A stretch of DNA of 64,000 nt, taken from NCBI GenBank assembly GCA_035772405.1, contig JAYKKM010000375.1:4428501-4492500 (forward strand), read 5' to 3'. The translations under genes were made by a program, and so were the position numbers. The notes under the pieces were generated by a model that searched no databases, had not been told where the DNA came from, and worked only from the letters and a program-made list of their open reading frames with translations. Within the stretch, counting starts at the first letter, position 1, and each line of letters opens with the position of its first letter. Shown one piece after another: positions 1 through 10,469 of this stretch. The stretch is from Chrysogorgia sp. JL179-B06 (taxonomy: Eukaryota > Cnidaria > Anthozoa > Scleralcyonacea > Chrysogorgiidae).

Positions 1-1
1 G

Positions 2-387
2 AAATACCTCAGGCAAACCGGCTATATCGATGCAAATGGTAAGAATCCCAAGCCCGCAGAACTGAAGAAGGCTATAACGAAATTGAAGATACTCTACAAA
101 TTTGACAACACAGTCGGCATGGACCGGATTTATGATTTCTTGAAAAAACCAAGATGTGGACTGCCAGACTTGAAAGCCGGTTCTTTTCGACGAAAACGGC
201 GGTACAATATTTACGCACCATGGCGAAAAACAAGTTTAACGTACATGTTCCAAAATTACCGCTCAAAGGATTTGTCTATTGCTGATCAAAAACGTATCAT
301 AGCTGCTGCGTTTAAGTTGTGGCAAGATGCCGTTCCAGCTTTCAGCTTCACTGAGACAACTTCGCCTAGTGCTGACATCAAATTTTC
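2..387 (+). CDS. MMP exon: prodomain end and first half of catalytic domain
   Basis: Open from the window edge in frame 2. It encodes the cysteine switch, the RRKR site and catalytic residues up to the strand before the first zinc loop. It ends at a GTAAGAT donor at 388, phase 2; reading past the donor meets a stop at once. Whether the exon begins before base 1 cannot be seen. Confidence 0.88.
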
Positions 388-3300
388 GTAAGATAATAAA
401 ATTAATTATTTGCTGGGTTTCCCCGTGGATATAACCATGGATAATAAAAAGACTGGCTAGGAAACTAGCTGACGTCAGCGTGAAAACCTAGTTGAAAATC
501 TAGGTTAGTCCTAGTCGTAATCGTAGGTCATCGAACCAATGCCTTCTTACGGTTCCCAGGTCTATAATCAAAAGACTTATGGTGACAGAGCATTCTCAGT
601 GGTGGCTCCAAAGTTATGGAATGCTCTGCCCATGGAATTCAGGAAAAGTAGTTCCTTGGATATTTTTTAAAAAAGTTTGAAGACCTATCTCTTTAGACAA
701 ACTTTTTTGTGATTTCGGATGGATTAGTTTGTTAGTTAAATTTTTTTATTGTAAAATTGTAAAGTGCCATAGAACAGTTAGTGTATATGGCGCTATATAA
801 ATGTGTCATTACGTACATTATATTACATACATTGGGAGGATACATTATAAGGCATCCCTTGTGAACATTTCTCATGCCAAATTTCACACGACATGTGAAT
901 TTGGAACGTGTGAAATTTGTTTCACATGTGATCACATGTGTGAAGATTTTTCACACGTGTGAAGAAATTATGGTTCCAATTTCACATATGTGAAACGTTT
1001 TCACATATGTGAAAAGTGTTGGTTTCTGTAATATTGTATGGCGTATTACCGACCCTAATTAAAATATACTTTCACATGTGAATATAATTTTTATAGGCGG
1101 ATGATCACGCGCGCGGTCATATTTAAGCCAGAACTTCACACGTATGAAAAACTAATTCACATGTGTGAAAAGAGATTTACACATGTGAAAAACTAATTCA
1201 CACGTGTGAAAAGTGATTCACACGTGTGAAAAATTATTCACACGTGTGAAAAGTGATTCACTCGTGTGAAAAACTAATTCACACGTGTGAACAACTAATC
1301 GCTAGTTCACATATCTTCACATGCGATCACATGGGGTTTCACATGTGATCACATAGTTTCACACCGATTCACATGGAATCGCACGTGTGAATACATGTGG
1401 AATTTTCATAAGGGATATGTTAATTCAGTGTCACTAATTATTCTATTTAAAAGGCTTCATCTGTTTCTACGTCTTTCTAATTCGCAGATTCGTGACTTAC
1501 AAACATGGAAGTTGCAAATTTCCTTTCGACGGTAAAGGTTTAATGATCGGGCATGCATATTTTCCAGAGGATGGTCAAATTCATTTTGACGATGATGAGC
1601 AATTCACTGATAACAGGGACGACGGTATCAACTTTTACGCAACAGCGGTTCACGAGATTGGCCACGCCCTTGGACTGGATCATTCGTATAAGAAAACTTC
1701 GTTGATGTACCCTATATACCAGGGATTCCATCGTAATCTGAAACTCGATCCTGATGACGTTGCTGCCGTTACTGCATTATATGGTATGACTTGTATTTAA
1801 AGGACATTGGCAACAAAAATTAAGTTTGTTTTATTTGAAAGAACTCTTAAAATAATGAAGAATATTAATTTATAGTTCTTTCATATTTTACTTAGTTATT
1901 GAGATATTTAGACTTATGCGATATTCAAATGAGATGACCTATGACGTCATAACCTGGGAAAGACATTTTAACATATTGGAAAATCGTGAATATCTTTATG
2001 ATTATTAAATGAAATTACTAGAAACTTTGCATGTAGATACATATCACTAAATATTCACGATTAAGTCTAAATATCTCAAGAACTAAGTAAAATATGAAAG
2101 AACTATAAATTAATATTCTTCATTATTTTAAGAGTTCTTTCAAATAAAACAAACTTAATTTGTGTTGCCAATGTGCTTTAAGAAATAAACTATGAGTTCT
2201 TATCAGAAGTGAAATGCTGCCTCGGGACTGATACAGGAGCAGTGGGTACGAGGTTTCCTGTAGAAGTGTTCAGGATTAGGCATGCCAGCAGAATAATATG
2301 ATGCTAGAAATTTCCTATAGCATGGAGGATCAAATAAATAGAATGTAGAATATAAACCACGTATAAAGGCGATCATATAGCCTTGTAATATTAAAATAAC
2401 ATACGGTAATCATATGACCAGTTTATAATGTCAAAATAGCACTTTGTCGGTTACCCGTAATTATTGCGGCCATAACAAAAGAAAATAGCTCATTTGCATC
2501 ATTTGTGAGTCAAATTTGGTGTGTTTATCCGCATTTTGAGCTATTAATAGCAACCGCTTAAAGGGCTATTCAGTATTCAATATGACCTGCATTTGAACTC
2601 CACACATCTAATTCGAACAACATTTACTCGAAACGAGCAAGCCTCGCGAAGTTATAAATTTGCCATTCAAGCGACACTTTTGCCAAATCGAACTTCACGT
2701 TCGTAATATTTGCTGACTTATATAGCAGTCGAGCGGTCATATTTCAAATCGAACTAACGAACGGGATTGTGGGATGTCACCGTTGTCAAAAACATTGAGG
2801 TTTATATAGTGTCTCCTTGAACTAACACGCTGTCGTTTGTTGTCGTGTTCCACTCGATAACAATCTAAACCACGTATCAAGACGATCATATAACATACGG
2901 AAATCATGCGGGATGTCACCATTCTAAATATATTGTTTACTAAAACATGAACAATGCATTTATTCATTCTGCTCGGCCGGGAATGGTAACTGCTAACAAA
3001 CATCCACTTTTTCACACAGATCAAGATTAACAGCAGCTATACATAGCTCTGGAGGAGCTATCAAGGGGAGACAGCAAAAACGTTTCGCGTGTGATTATCG
3101 AGTTATAATGGCACGAGAGATGCGTGTAAAACACGATGCGGTAGCCGAATATTTTACTAGCTTCTCGAGTGCCATTATAACTCAATAATCACACAGCGAC
3201 AAAGTTTTTTATTTCTTTTATAAAATAACACCATTAAATTAACAATAAAGCCATGAAAAATGCAGATTTACCTGTTACAAGAGGCTATGTGCTATGTGCG

Positions 3301-6300
3301 TTGCTAGGAAGTATTTATTGAAAACACGTTAGCGATTTTAGCGATGAAAATGAACTCAACGTTGCAGTTAAAACATTCTGTTGTGTCAGTACCTTGATTG
3401 GCGTTGTATCCATGTATTCTTTGAGTTGTTTTGGGGATTTAAACTACTTAATATCCGTCAAAAACGACAAAATCTACACGAGGAATCACGTCAGCTTATG
3501 CTTTATTGTGACACGGTTTTTGAGCTCAGTAACCAATCAGACAGCGTGTTGTCGCTCATTTACTTCCGGTCATTTTATAATACACTTTATAAAATAACAT
3601 TTTGAAAACTTGCGCACTGATTGGCTAAGAGCCATGTTTATATAACTGTGTGTAAACATGGATTTTCCCGCCATTTTTATAAAATGGACTGCAAGACGAA
3701 CCTTTGCTCACAAACAGCTAAAATGTCGATACATATGTTCTGTGACAGCCAAAAAGAAGAAAAACGAGAAGATTGGATGCTTTTCTTCACAGTTAGGAGC
3801 GTTTATGTTCATTTGAGCAGCCGACGATGCTGTCTAGCGTGAGTAAGGAGAATGTATATTTTCATCATTTTAATAAAAGAGTCTTATTACTTATTTCCTC
3901 AGTGTTATTTTATAAAAGAAATAGAAAACATCTTTCCGTGTTCCCATACGTTATAGAAACACTTGTAAAAGTTTGGGAGAACTCGAAAAATAATTTATCG
4001 TTCTCCCAAACTTCCGCTCGTGTTTCTACAACTGTATGTAAACACGGAAAATGTTTTCTATTTCTTAACTAAAAACAGATTGGTTAACAACCCATTCAAT
4101 TCGGTTCACTCAGATTTTTACGGGTTGAAACAGACAAATTTATTAGTTGAAACAACCAATCTACGATCATTTTAATCAAAATATTTGGTAATTTTAATCA
4201 TTCAAATTAGTTATGAATCTGAGACACTGACCTATATTCTTTTATATGCATATAAAATATATGCAAGTTGGCCTTATGAACTCGTTTTCATGTACGAAAT
4301 TGAAAAGGTTCTTGGTCACAAGGGCCAATTTATATGCATATAAAAGATTATTTTGATTAGGCTTAATATAAACTTTTTCATTTCGTCTTATTTCCGCTAA
4401 TTTTTTGCTTTTCAGCACCTGCAGTACCGGGTTCATCCAAAGGTAAATAAAATCTATGTATTGATTGTGTTTTACTTATGATCAAACTATAATAGATGGA
4501 CTAAGTAGATAGATACACTATACCAGCTGTTGTGGTCTAGTGGTTACCACACATGTCTATGAGCTGGGAGACACAGGTTCAAATCCTGGGTCGGACCTCC
4601 ACTCAAGGTCTTAAAAATAATTGAGGAGAAAGTGCTGCCTTTGCAATAATATCAGCAAATGGTAAGACTTTCAGGTCTTCTCGGATAACGACCTAAAATC
4701 GTAGGTCCTCGGAACCCCTATCAATTGGGCTTTTAGCCTGTTGGGTTATTCCGTTCACCTAAGAGTGATAAATCTACTAAGCTAAACTAAACTAAACTAA
4801 AAGTTGATACTTCAATTGGACAAAATATGTTCAAGTTCGCGGCAGCTCGAGATTGGAACTTACTCCCGAAGTCAATCAGGAACATTGTATAGTTCTCGAT
4901 TGTTTTAAAAACGTAGTTTTCAAATATATTGAATATATATATTATATTATATTAATATAAATTATATATTAATATATATTTGAATTGGATAATTCTTCAC
5001 GCAACTGTAGTTTACGAAATTTTGCCTTAATCGTTCGTTTTGTGATAAAAGCATGAAACTTGGCAAGTAGATAAAGTAACTAGTGCTGATGACTTTCTGA
5101 TATAGGGCCAATGCAGATTTCGTCCTGGTTGCCACAAAATCGAGTTTTTCTTCCAATTTACCTATCAAAGTATATATATTATAAAAAAGTGAAAATTCAA
5201 AGTTCACTTTTAGCGAATATCACCCATATCATTAGAAAGTTCGCGAAAAACTATATGAAGGACATTCAAGCGGGTCGGACGATTTTCTAAGCCTATTTTG
5301 AGATATTAACGCTCAAAAATGTGTAAAATGCCGCAAAATGTTACAAATTCTTGTTTTTAGTGGGTTTAGCCTTCTGTAACTCAAAATGACCTTGGAAAAT
5401 CGTCCTACCCACTTGAATGTCCTTCATATAGTTTTTTGCGAACTTTCTAATGATATGGGTGATATTTGATAAAAGTGAACTTTGAATTTTCACTTTTTTA
5501 TAATATATATATACTTTGATAGGTAAATTGGAAGAAAAACTCGATTTTGTGGCAACCAGGAAGAAATCTGCATTGGCCCTATATCAGAAAGTCATCAGAA
5601 ATAGTAACTCTATCTACTTGTCAAGTTTCATGCTTGTATCATAAAACGCACAATTCACCCCTTAACAGCTGGACTATAAATATTTTCATTGTATAAACAG
5701 TAATAAATAGGTGTAATAGTAGTTTTATGAATGTTTATAACTAATTATCCTACATGGGAGAGCTCGGAGTAGACAGACGATACGTTGGACGATCGTCAAG
5801 CTCATATCCTCAGAAAAATGATTCTGAGTCCCGTACAGGAATCGAACCTGTAACCTTTTTCCCATAAAAGTGCTAATTACTGTTCACCGGCTATTACCTG
5901 AACGGGTCACCAGGGCCGCCGAGAGAAATTTAGGCCCCTGGTCAAAAACTATTTATGGGCCCCTCTACCCCCCAATTCCCAAATTTGTCCTTTTTTATCA
6001 CGCAGACAAGCTTTCAAAATTTCTGAAATTTAAATTCCATTAACCTGGGATTTACAGTAAAAAGTAAAAATTCAAATTAACGAGCAAAACATGCATGTAT
6101 TTTGATTAATTTAATGTTTTTCATGTTCATTTTACAGTTCATTAACAGTATATTAATATAACATCAAGTATTGAGATTTATTGATGCGCCCACAGTCCCA
6201 AATTTCTGTCATGAATGATTGTATTTATGAATTAATATTATACCAAAAAGGGTCCCAATCGCAGTGATAAAGCCATAAAGGGCCCTATGCCAGTGCCATT

Positions 6301-6687
6301 AGCAAGTTTACAGACACTGCAATGCAACGGTTAATCAGCTAAAACTGCAGTTCTTGATTATTATAAAAACGATTTTATCGCTTCACAGTTAAGATAATGT
6401 ATAACATATTCTTTGTAATTTTTTAATGTAAAATGGGCCCCCTTTGGCCATGGGACTCTCGTCAGGTCTGCGGGTCACCACAGTTTAAATAAAGAATTTG
6501 ATCATTATTATTATGACGCTCAAACAGAAATAATTGTTTAAACAATTAATACCAAACAATTCGATATTTTTCAGCATGCGTCGACGAAGATCCAGTACTC
6601 TGTAAATCATACAAAAGTGCTAATTACTGTATCGACTTTGCGGATGTAATGCTGGAAGTCTGCCCGAGTACTTGTAACTTATGTTAA
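2..6687 (+). CDS. Matrix metalloproteinase with C-terminal ShKT domain (5' partial, exons 2-387, 1488-1783, 4416-4442, 6575-6687)
   Basis: A secreted zinc endopeptidase of the matrixin family. The four exons join in compatible phases (2, 1, 1) into 273 residues plus stop. Visible in order: prodomain end with cysteine switch PRCGLPD (residues 50-56, Cys52), furin-like site RRKR (63-66), catalytic domain with HEIGHALGLDH (zinc ligands His184, His188, His194, catalytic Glu185), Met-turn Met202 eight residues later, a Pro/Ser linker of about ten residues, then a ShKT domain with six cysteines at 238, 246, 255, 266, 270 and 273. There is no hemopexin domain. The signal peptide and start of the prodomain lie left of the window. 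In the family the switch cysteine keeps the zymogen inactive, and the furin site suggests activation in the secretory pathway. ShKT modules are common tails on cnidarian secreted proteases; a matrix-remodelling or venom-associated role cannot be told from sequence. Confidence 0.9.
536..830 (+). mobile_element. LINE 3' end (reverse-transcriptase C-terminus relic) in MMP intron
   Basis: A broken frame reads YGDRAFSVVAPKLWNALP, then a lysine-rich stretch ending KTYLF, the usual C-terminal signature of CR1/L2-like LINE polymerases. A stop interrupts the frame near 668. The 3' end carries the GGCGCTATATAAATGT motif seen again at 18.85 kb. Confidence 0.7.
860..1425. repeat. Array of TTCACACGTGTGAA-type palindromes inside a short inverted-repeat element
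   Basis: About twenty imperfect copies of TTCACACGTGTGAA or TTCACATGTGAA, separated by A-rich spacers, lie between ends resembling CATCCCTTGTGAA and its inverse (TTTTCATAAGGGATATG). Each palindrome contains an E-box-like CACGTG or CATGTG core and two facing GTGTGA half sites. A short relative of the element's end lies at 15410-15465, so the array probably grew inside a MITE. Confidence 0.7.
1488..1783 (+). CDS. MMP exon: zinc-binding half of catalytic domain
   Basis: The acceptor is TTCGCAG at 1481-1487 and the phase matches the previous exon. It holds the calcium/zinc loop, HEIGHALGLDH and the Met-turn SLMYP. The end is placed at 1783 because a GTATGA donor follows the typical last helix of the catalytic domain (AALTALY-like) and the next exon fits in phase 1. 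If the donor is not used the frame closes at 1800, inside the edge of a MITE. Confidence 0.88.
1801..2177. mobile_element. Fold-back MITE with TTAA target duplication
   Basis: The ends AGGACATTGGCAAC and its near-perfect inverse are flanked by TTAA on both sides (1797-1800, 2178-2181). The arms are about 180 bases and pair over most of their length. The TTAAAGG terminal motif is that of T2/Kolobok-type MITEs. It sits just after the MMP catalytic exon. Confidence 0.7.
2190..2420 (+). repeat. Dispersed repeat, inverted copy at 63.5-63.7 kb
   Basis: Sequence around GAAATGCTGCCTCGGG to ATCATATGACCAG reappears inverted at the far end of the window with scattered differences. It has no ORF. The class is unknown. 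Confidence 0.55.
2421..3085. other. MMP intron, no gene seen
   Basis: AT-rich intron sequence with internal similarity between 2340-2420 and 2860-2960 (ATAAACCACGTATAA blocks). No splice-compatible conserved exon is seen. Confidence 0.4.
3086..3240. repeat. Fold-back repeat (GTGTGATTATCGAGTTATAA family)
   Basis: Inverted arms GTGTGATTATCGAGTTATAA and its complement enclose a CGAG-rich centre. Related copies lie at 40848-41020, 45136-45735 and 55565-55830. Confidence 0.6.
3241..3854. other. MMP intron, no gene seen
   Basis: The first part continues the family seen at 55.7-55.98 kb (AACACCATTAAATTAACA and following). The rest is unassigned AT-rich sequence with no supported exon. Confidence 0.4.
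3918..4068. repeat. Short fold-back element
   Basis: Arms AGAAATAGAAAACAT and TTTGGGAGAAC pair with their complements at the other end. Small non-coding palindromic repeat in the MMP intron. Confidence 0.5.
4416..4442 (+). CDS. MMP mini-exon: 27-base linker
   Basis: A 27-base exon between a T-rich acceptor (TTTGCTTTTCAG) and a GTAAATA donor, phase 1 on both sides. It encodes APAVPGSSK plus one base, a flexible Pro/Ser linker between catalytic and ShKT domains. It is found only because both neighbours demand phase 1. Confidence 0.75.
4526..4801 (+). mobile_element. tRNA-derived SINE, family 1
   Basis: The 5' head has an A-box-like TGGTCTAGTGGTTACCACAC and a B-box GGTTCAAATCC. The body runs to a 3' tail of repeated TAAAC units. 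Other pieces of the family are at 15184-15508 (minus, interrupted), 21290-21372 (head) and 51023-51214 (body), which defines the unit. Confidence 0.8.
5035..5645. repeat. Fold-back MITE with about 270-base arms
   Basis: The segment from GATAAAAGCATGAAACTTG to about 5300 reappears inverted from about 5380 to 5645, ending in CAAGTTTCATGCTTGTATC. Arms are strongly similar over their length. No coding capacity. Confidence 0.75.
5755..5910 (-). repeat. tRNA-like element, family 2 (disturbed)
   Basis: It carries GACGATCGTCAAGCTC followed by a minus-strand tRNA-like T-arm (CAGGAATCGAACCTG). The rest of the tRNA-like part is replaced by a short foreign stretch at 5862-5890 that contains 18 bases identical to the MMP ShKT exon. 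Compare 30265-30400 and 60373-60510. Confidence 0.6.
5911..6470. mobile_element. hAT-like MITE with exact 8-bp target duplication
   Basis: The element starts CAGGGCCGCC and ends GTCAGGTCTG. The 8-mer CGGGTCAC is present on both sides (5903-5910 and 6471-6478). CAG/CTG ends with an 8-bp duplication are the hAT hallmark. No transposase ORF, so non-autonomous. Confidence 0.82.
6575..6687 (+). CDS. MMP terminal exon: ShKT domain and stop
   Basis: The acceptor is TATTTTTCAG, phase 1. The exon encodes one 36-residue ShKT module (spacing C-x7-C-x8-C-x10-C-x3-C-x2-C) and the TAA stop. The final cysteine is the last residue, the usual layout for a terminal ShKT domain. Confidence 0.9.
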
Positions 6688-6742
6688 GTGTTAAAACATT
6701 GTTGTAGTTTGTTGTTGTAAGACTTGTAAGTTGTGTAAAAGT

Positions 6743-6748
6743 ATTAAA
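6743..6748 (+). promoter_or_regulatory. Possible MMP polyadenylation signal (ATTAAA)
   Basis: The common variant hexamer lies 56 bases past the MMP stop, before the next repeat begins. No canonical AATAAA is nearer. Confidence 0.35.
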
Positions 6749-6857
6749 ACATTGTTAACACTTCATACTAGTAAATGTGTGTGGATTTGATCTAATTTTT
6801 CATCTCGAATTGAGCCTTTATGAGGATCGCATGGGTCCACTGATCTGGAATCAGCAA

Positions 6858-7301
6858 CTAAAGCCCGGCGCACACTAGAGCTATCTGCTTAGCAAAACTT
6901 CATTCGTGACCGATGGCGTGAGACGTTAGCTCCAATGTGCGGGGCAGTTTCGTAAGCATTTTGTCACTCGTGCCGTTTTTCACAAATATTCAACATGTTG
7001 GATAATTTTTGTTACGAATGACAATTTCCCCTAGTGTGCGGGGAAGTGAAAGCAGCAAGCTTACAACTTTCCGGCAATACGCATGCGTAAGTTGTAAGCT
7101 TGCTGCTTTCACTTCCCCGCACACCAGGGGAAATTGTTATTCGTGACAAAAATTATCCAACATGTTGAATATTTGTGAAAGACGGCACGAGTGACAAAAT
7201 GCTTACGAAACTGCCCCGCAGACTGGAGCTAACGCCTTACGCCATCGGTCACGAATGAAGTTTTGCTAAGCAGATAGCTCTAGTGTGCGCCGGGCTTTAG
7301 A
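6858..7301. mobile_element. Near-perfect 444-base fold-back MITE
   Basis: The sequence begins CTAAAGCCCGGCGCACAC and ends with its complement. Arms of about 210 bases match almost without change around a centre of about 25 bases. The high arm identity suggests a young or conversion-maintained element. The terminal AAGCCCGG resembles the Harbinger-type element at 19.38 kb. Confidence 0.8.
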
Positions 7302-7700
7302 CTTGATCGAGCAACTATTGTTCAGAAAATGAAGCCATTACTAAGGAACCAACTGAGGTCCTATGAAGTTTTTTGTTGGATTATGCGCTCTCACCATCAA
7401 CAAAACAAAATACTTTTACTATAAAGAGGACCAGAAGACATTTTTTTCAAATTACTGCGTAAAACGATTCATGGCAACCTACAGATTTACTGCGATTTTG
7501 GTCCGTTAGTAATGGCCGCCGTTGGCTCTAGTTATCCAGTGAGAGAAACCTAATATGAGACGTCAAAATAGGTTCAATTAGTCAAGAAAGAAACTCTATT
7601 GGCCAGACACTAAACCTATTTCGCGAGCGTCACAGTTTGATTTGCTTGCAAACTCGGAGCTTCAGCTAATGATCTCTCGTCAATTTACAGTGTGTATAAA
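7302..7700 (+). repeat. Dispersed repeat R1, copy 1
   Basis: About 400 bases from GATCGAGCAACTATTGTTC to ATCTCTCGTCAATTTAC. It recurs at 53570-54095 (plus) and 46840-47190 (minus). No ORF; transposon class not recognised. Confidence 0.7.
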
Positions 7701-8582
7701 AATAAGTTTAAATAACCTATCGTGGTGGGATGCGTACTGAAAAAAAAGTCTTATCCAGTGTGTATAAAAAAATGAACCGGCATAAAATTAATTAACATTC
7801 CTTTCAAAGAACCTATTGTCACCTTGACACCTCTGAGCCACGGTGCATAAAAAATATGGTTTTATACACCTCGGATTTTGCTGGAGCAGAGCTCTAACAG
7901 CAACAATATTTTCCAATATTTCCCGCGTGGTTCTTCGCCTGCCAGAATTGCCCTGTCACGGTTAAGGCTAGTTCCTGTATTCAGTTATTTCCCAGTGACG
8001 TTGCACAAAACTGTATTTTTGGCAGGAGGATTCCGACCATGCAGGAAACGTTACTCGAAAAGCGTTTTACACTGCGGCTATATACTTTGAGTCTGGGTAT
8101 AAGTTACTACAATAAACACTCGTTGCTCTGCGGTAAGTTGAACCATTTTTAATCAAACTTTTATGAATATATTTAACATGTTTCTTTGCAGTTATGCTCC
8201 TTCGTTCGATTAGGAGTTATCTTAATTTCGCAGGTGTACAAGACCGTGTTTTTAATTTCCCAGGAGTATAAGACCGTTTTCTAACTGGGCCTATACAGTG
8301 TGTATAAAAAACCGCTACCCTTACAAAATGAATTAGCATTCTTAAAGAGACCTATTGTAATTTTAAAAAAAATTATACACCTGGGAAATTAAGATGGTCC
8401 AAGCGCTGCGTTAATCAAGAAGAGAGAAAGCAGTTTTCAATACGAATGCAATCCAAGTTATTTTTTACGCATTCGTTGCTCAGAGGTGTCTAAGCCTTCA
8501 AACTATTACAATGGGTTCTTTGAAAAAAATGCTAATTCACAGTTGCTTCGGGTAGCGTTTTTTTTATGCACACTGTATAGTG
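7700..8582. repeat. CAGTGTGTATAAAA-flanked repeat cluster
   Basis: CAGTGTGTATAAAA or its complement recurs near 7690, 7760, 8297 and 8570, with shared flanks such as GAACCTATTGT. This indicates nested fold-back units. The ORF at 7878-8090 shows no recognisable domain and is not called. Confidence 0.5.
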
Positions 8583-9300
8583 CTTTGGTGAAATGCAAGA
8601 GTCAAATGAATTCGTTCTTGATTACGTTGTACAAAGATTGAAGAAACAAACAGTGAGTATATTATATATCAGTAGAAAGGTTCAACTATATTGGTTATGA
8701 ATACGAGTATATCTTTAAGAAGTTTGCAATAGGCCCTTTGCACGTGTTCCTCTGCATGGTGTAGCTGGAGCAGATGCATTCGTTCTGTTGAAGGTGCATT
8801 AATATGCATTGCGTTCGGCACTACAGCTAAATCAATCAAGGTTGTCCTCCGACAAAGCTAAAAGGTCGAAGCCAAGCGCGAAAAGTGCATTGGGAACGAC
8901 AAATTTTAATCCCTATTTGTGTAAAGAACGCCCGTTGAAATACAAGGAGAGTTGTGGTCAATAGCTAAAAGCTTGACAGAAATGATGGGGTTGAATGTTA
9001 AGGAAGTTGATTTGCACTTGGAAAATATAAAAAATTAACCGGTTTCTGCGTACTTTGATAATAGTTGCGTACTTTGATAATTACCAACAGACTGTTTAAT
9101 TATGCAGGATTGTTTAGTTTACCGGCTGCTTAAATATGTAGAAAACATTAAATAATAAGGAGTGATTCCCAAAGGTATAAACAAATATTAATAATAAAAA
9201 TAATAATAATAAACATAATAATAATAACATGTAACACAATTAGTATTCATATTTTTCATTAATAATCCCTAGAGAGTCAACTTCGGGGTTTGTTTGTCTG
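8583..9300. other. No gene or clear repeat seen
   Basis: Unassigned sequence apart from an AAT-rich microsatellite near 9185-9230. Confidence 0.4.
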
Positions 9301-9309
9301 ATTTTGGTG

Positions 9310-9410
9310 TTTGCTTAGCAACCTCGTTCCCAGGGCATTTTGCCTCCACGGCGGAAGGTCGGCCCTGGTCACATGACACCCAGAATTTCTGGGTGTTTAG
9401 ATATGATAAT
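9310..9410 (+). repeat. Short dispersed repeat (GGCATTTTGCCTCCACGG family)
   Basis: The same block occurs at 17605-17660 and inverted at 18010-18115, both inside a hAT-like element, so it is likely a fragment of a related element. Confidence 0.55.
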
Positions 9411-10019
9411 TTTTGTGGTCTTTGTTCCATTGCCTTTGTCTACTTTGTTGACTTGAATAATTGAGAAATATTCAGGTCAACAAAGTTGTTGTTCATGTCA
9501 GCATTCGTCGGCATAAAAGCATCTAACGCTTAATAACCCACAATACATCCATGGTTATCTCTTACAAAAGGTATGAAGAAGCATATATCCAATTTAACGA
9601 AAGCTATCACTTCTAATTTGCCGTAAAATTTGAAGACAGCGCTGAATAAACTGAGTTTTCGTTTTGTCAGTCCACAAATATATTTTGAAACCTCGCAGCA
9701 TACGTTGTTGCGATTGATATTTCGAAATCCCGAATAACGTCGTTTGCCTTTTGGAAAGTAGCTATACATACACGTTGTCAATCACAAAATCGAATTACTG
9801 GTCCAGGATTGACAGTTTCCATGTATAATTTCTTCTGCGTGCACGCTCTTCTCCTGTATACTAAATACTAAATGTTTACATATTTTGAATTTCACGACGA
9901 ACATGAAAGTATGCGGGAAGTATTTTGGGCTCCTATTTTGAGATTTCCTGTGTAACCAGGCCTTATTTAAAATGGCCGTACTACTAGCTAAAAGGGAGCT
10001 ATATAATCGTCAGAATTGT
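9411..10019. other. No gene seen
   Basis: AT-rich sequence. The minus-strand frame at 9530-9781 has no recognisable motif and is not supported as a gene. Confidence 0.4.
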
Positions 10020-10135
10020 GTCACTTAACCATGTAAATAACCACTAACCCTTACCCCAAAACAACAAAGATCCTAACCCTAACCGCCTAACGAGTTTTCT
10101 AACCCTAACCCGCCGCCTAACTTGGAATAAAACTC
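10020..10135 (-). repeat. Repeat with telomere-like CCCTAA runs
   Basis: ACCCCAAAACAACAAAGATC is followed by several CTAACCC units. The same combination lies at 22570-22680 and at 52045-52185, so this is an interspersed repeat, not a telomere. Confidence 0.6.
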
Positions 10136-10254
10136 ATCGAACTGTACTCGCTGTTGACACACGCGCCATGATTTTGCTCCGAACAATCCACGTTTGGTTC
10201 TTCGCGGGATTCGTCATACTGAGGAGAACCTACTGGCCTTGTTACGTAAATAAT

Positions 10255-10402
10255 AGTTTTGATTAATAGTTTTTTTGTTCATAGTGGTAATATATGTAGT
10301 AGGCTTTATCTTATAATGAAACTGTAATTAGTTTTATAAGTAAAATTAAGAATATATTGTTGTAAGAGCATTGAGACCATTGTATAATGCTCCTAATACG
10401 TC

Positions 10403-10467
<65 letters not shown>
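10255..10467 (+). mobile_element. LINE 3' tail with (ATT)n end
   Basis: The untranslated tail from AGTTTTTTGTTCATAGTGG to the ATT microsatellite is nearly identical to 59730-59870 (which has reverse-transcriptase residues upstream) and partly matches 34755-34800 inverted. LINEs that end in microsatellites typically leave such 5'-truncated copies. Confidence 0.75.

Positions 10468-10469
<2 letters not shown>

Noticed and set aside
860..1425. CRISPR-like array
   Set aside because: Spacers are short and alike, the units are palindromic words of varying length, and the context is a eukaryotic intron.
4526..4600. tRNA gene on the plus strand
   Set aside because: Acceptor ends do not pair and a shared SINE body with several dispersed copies follows.
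10020..10135. Interstitial telomere or chromosome fusion scar
   Set aside because: Only a few degenerate units, always embedded in the same dispersed repeat.
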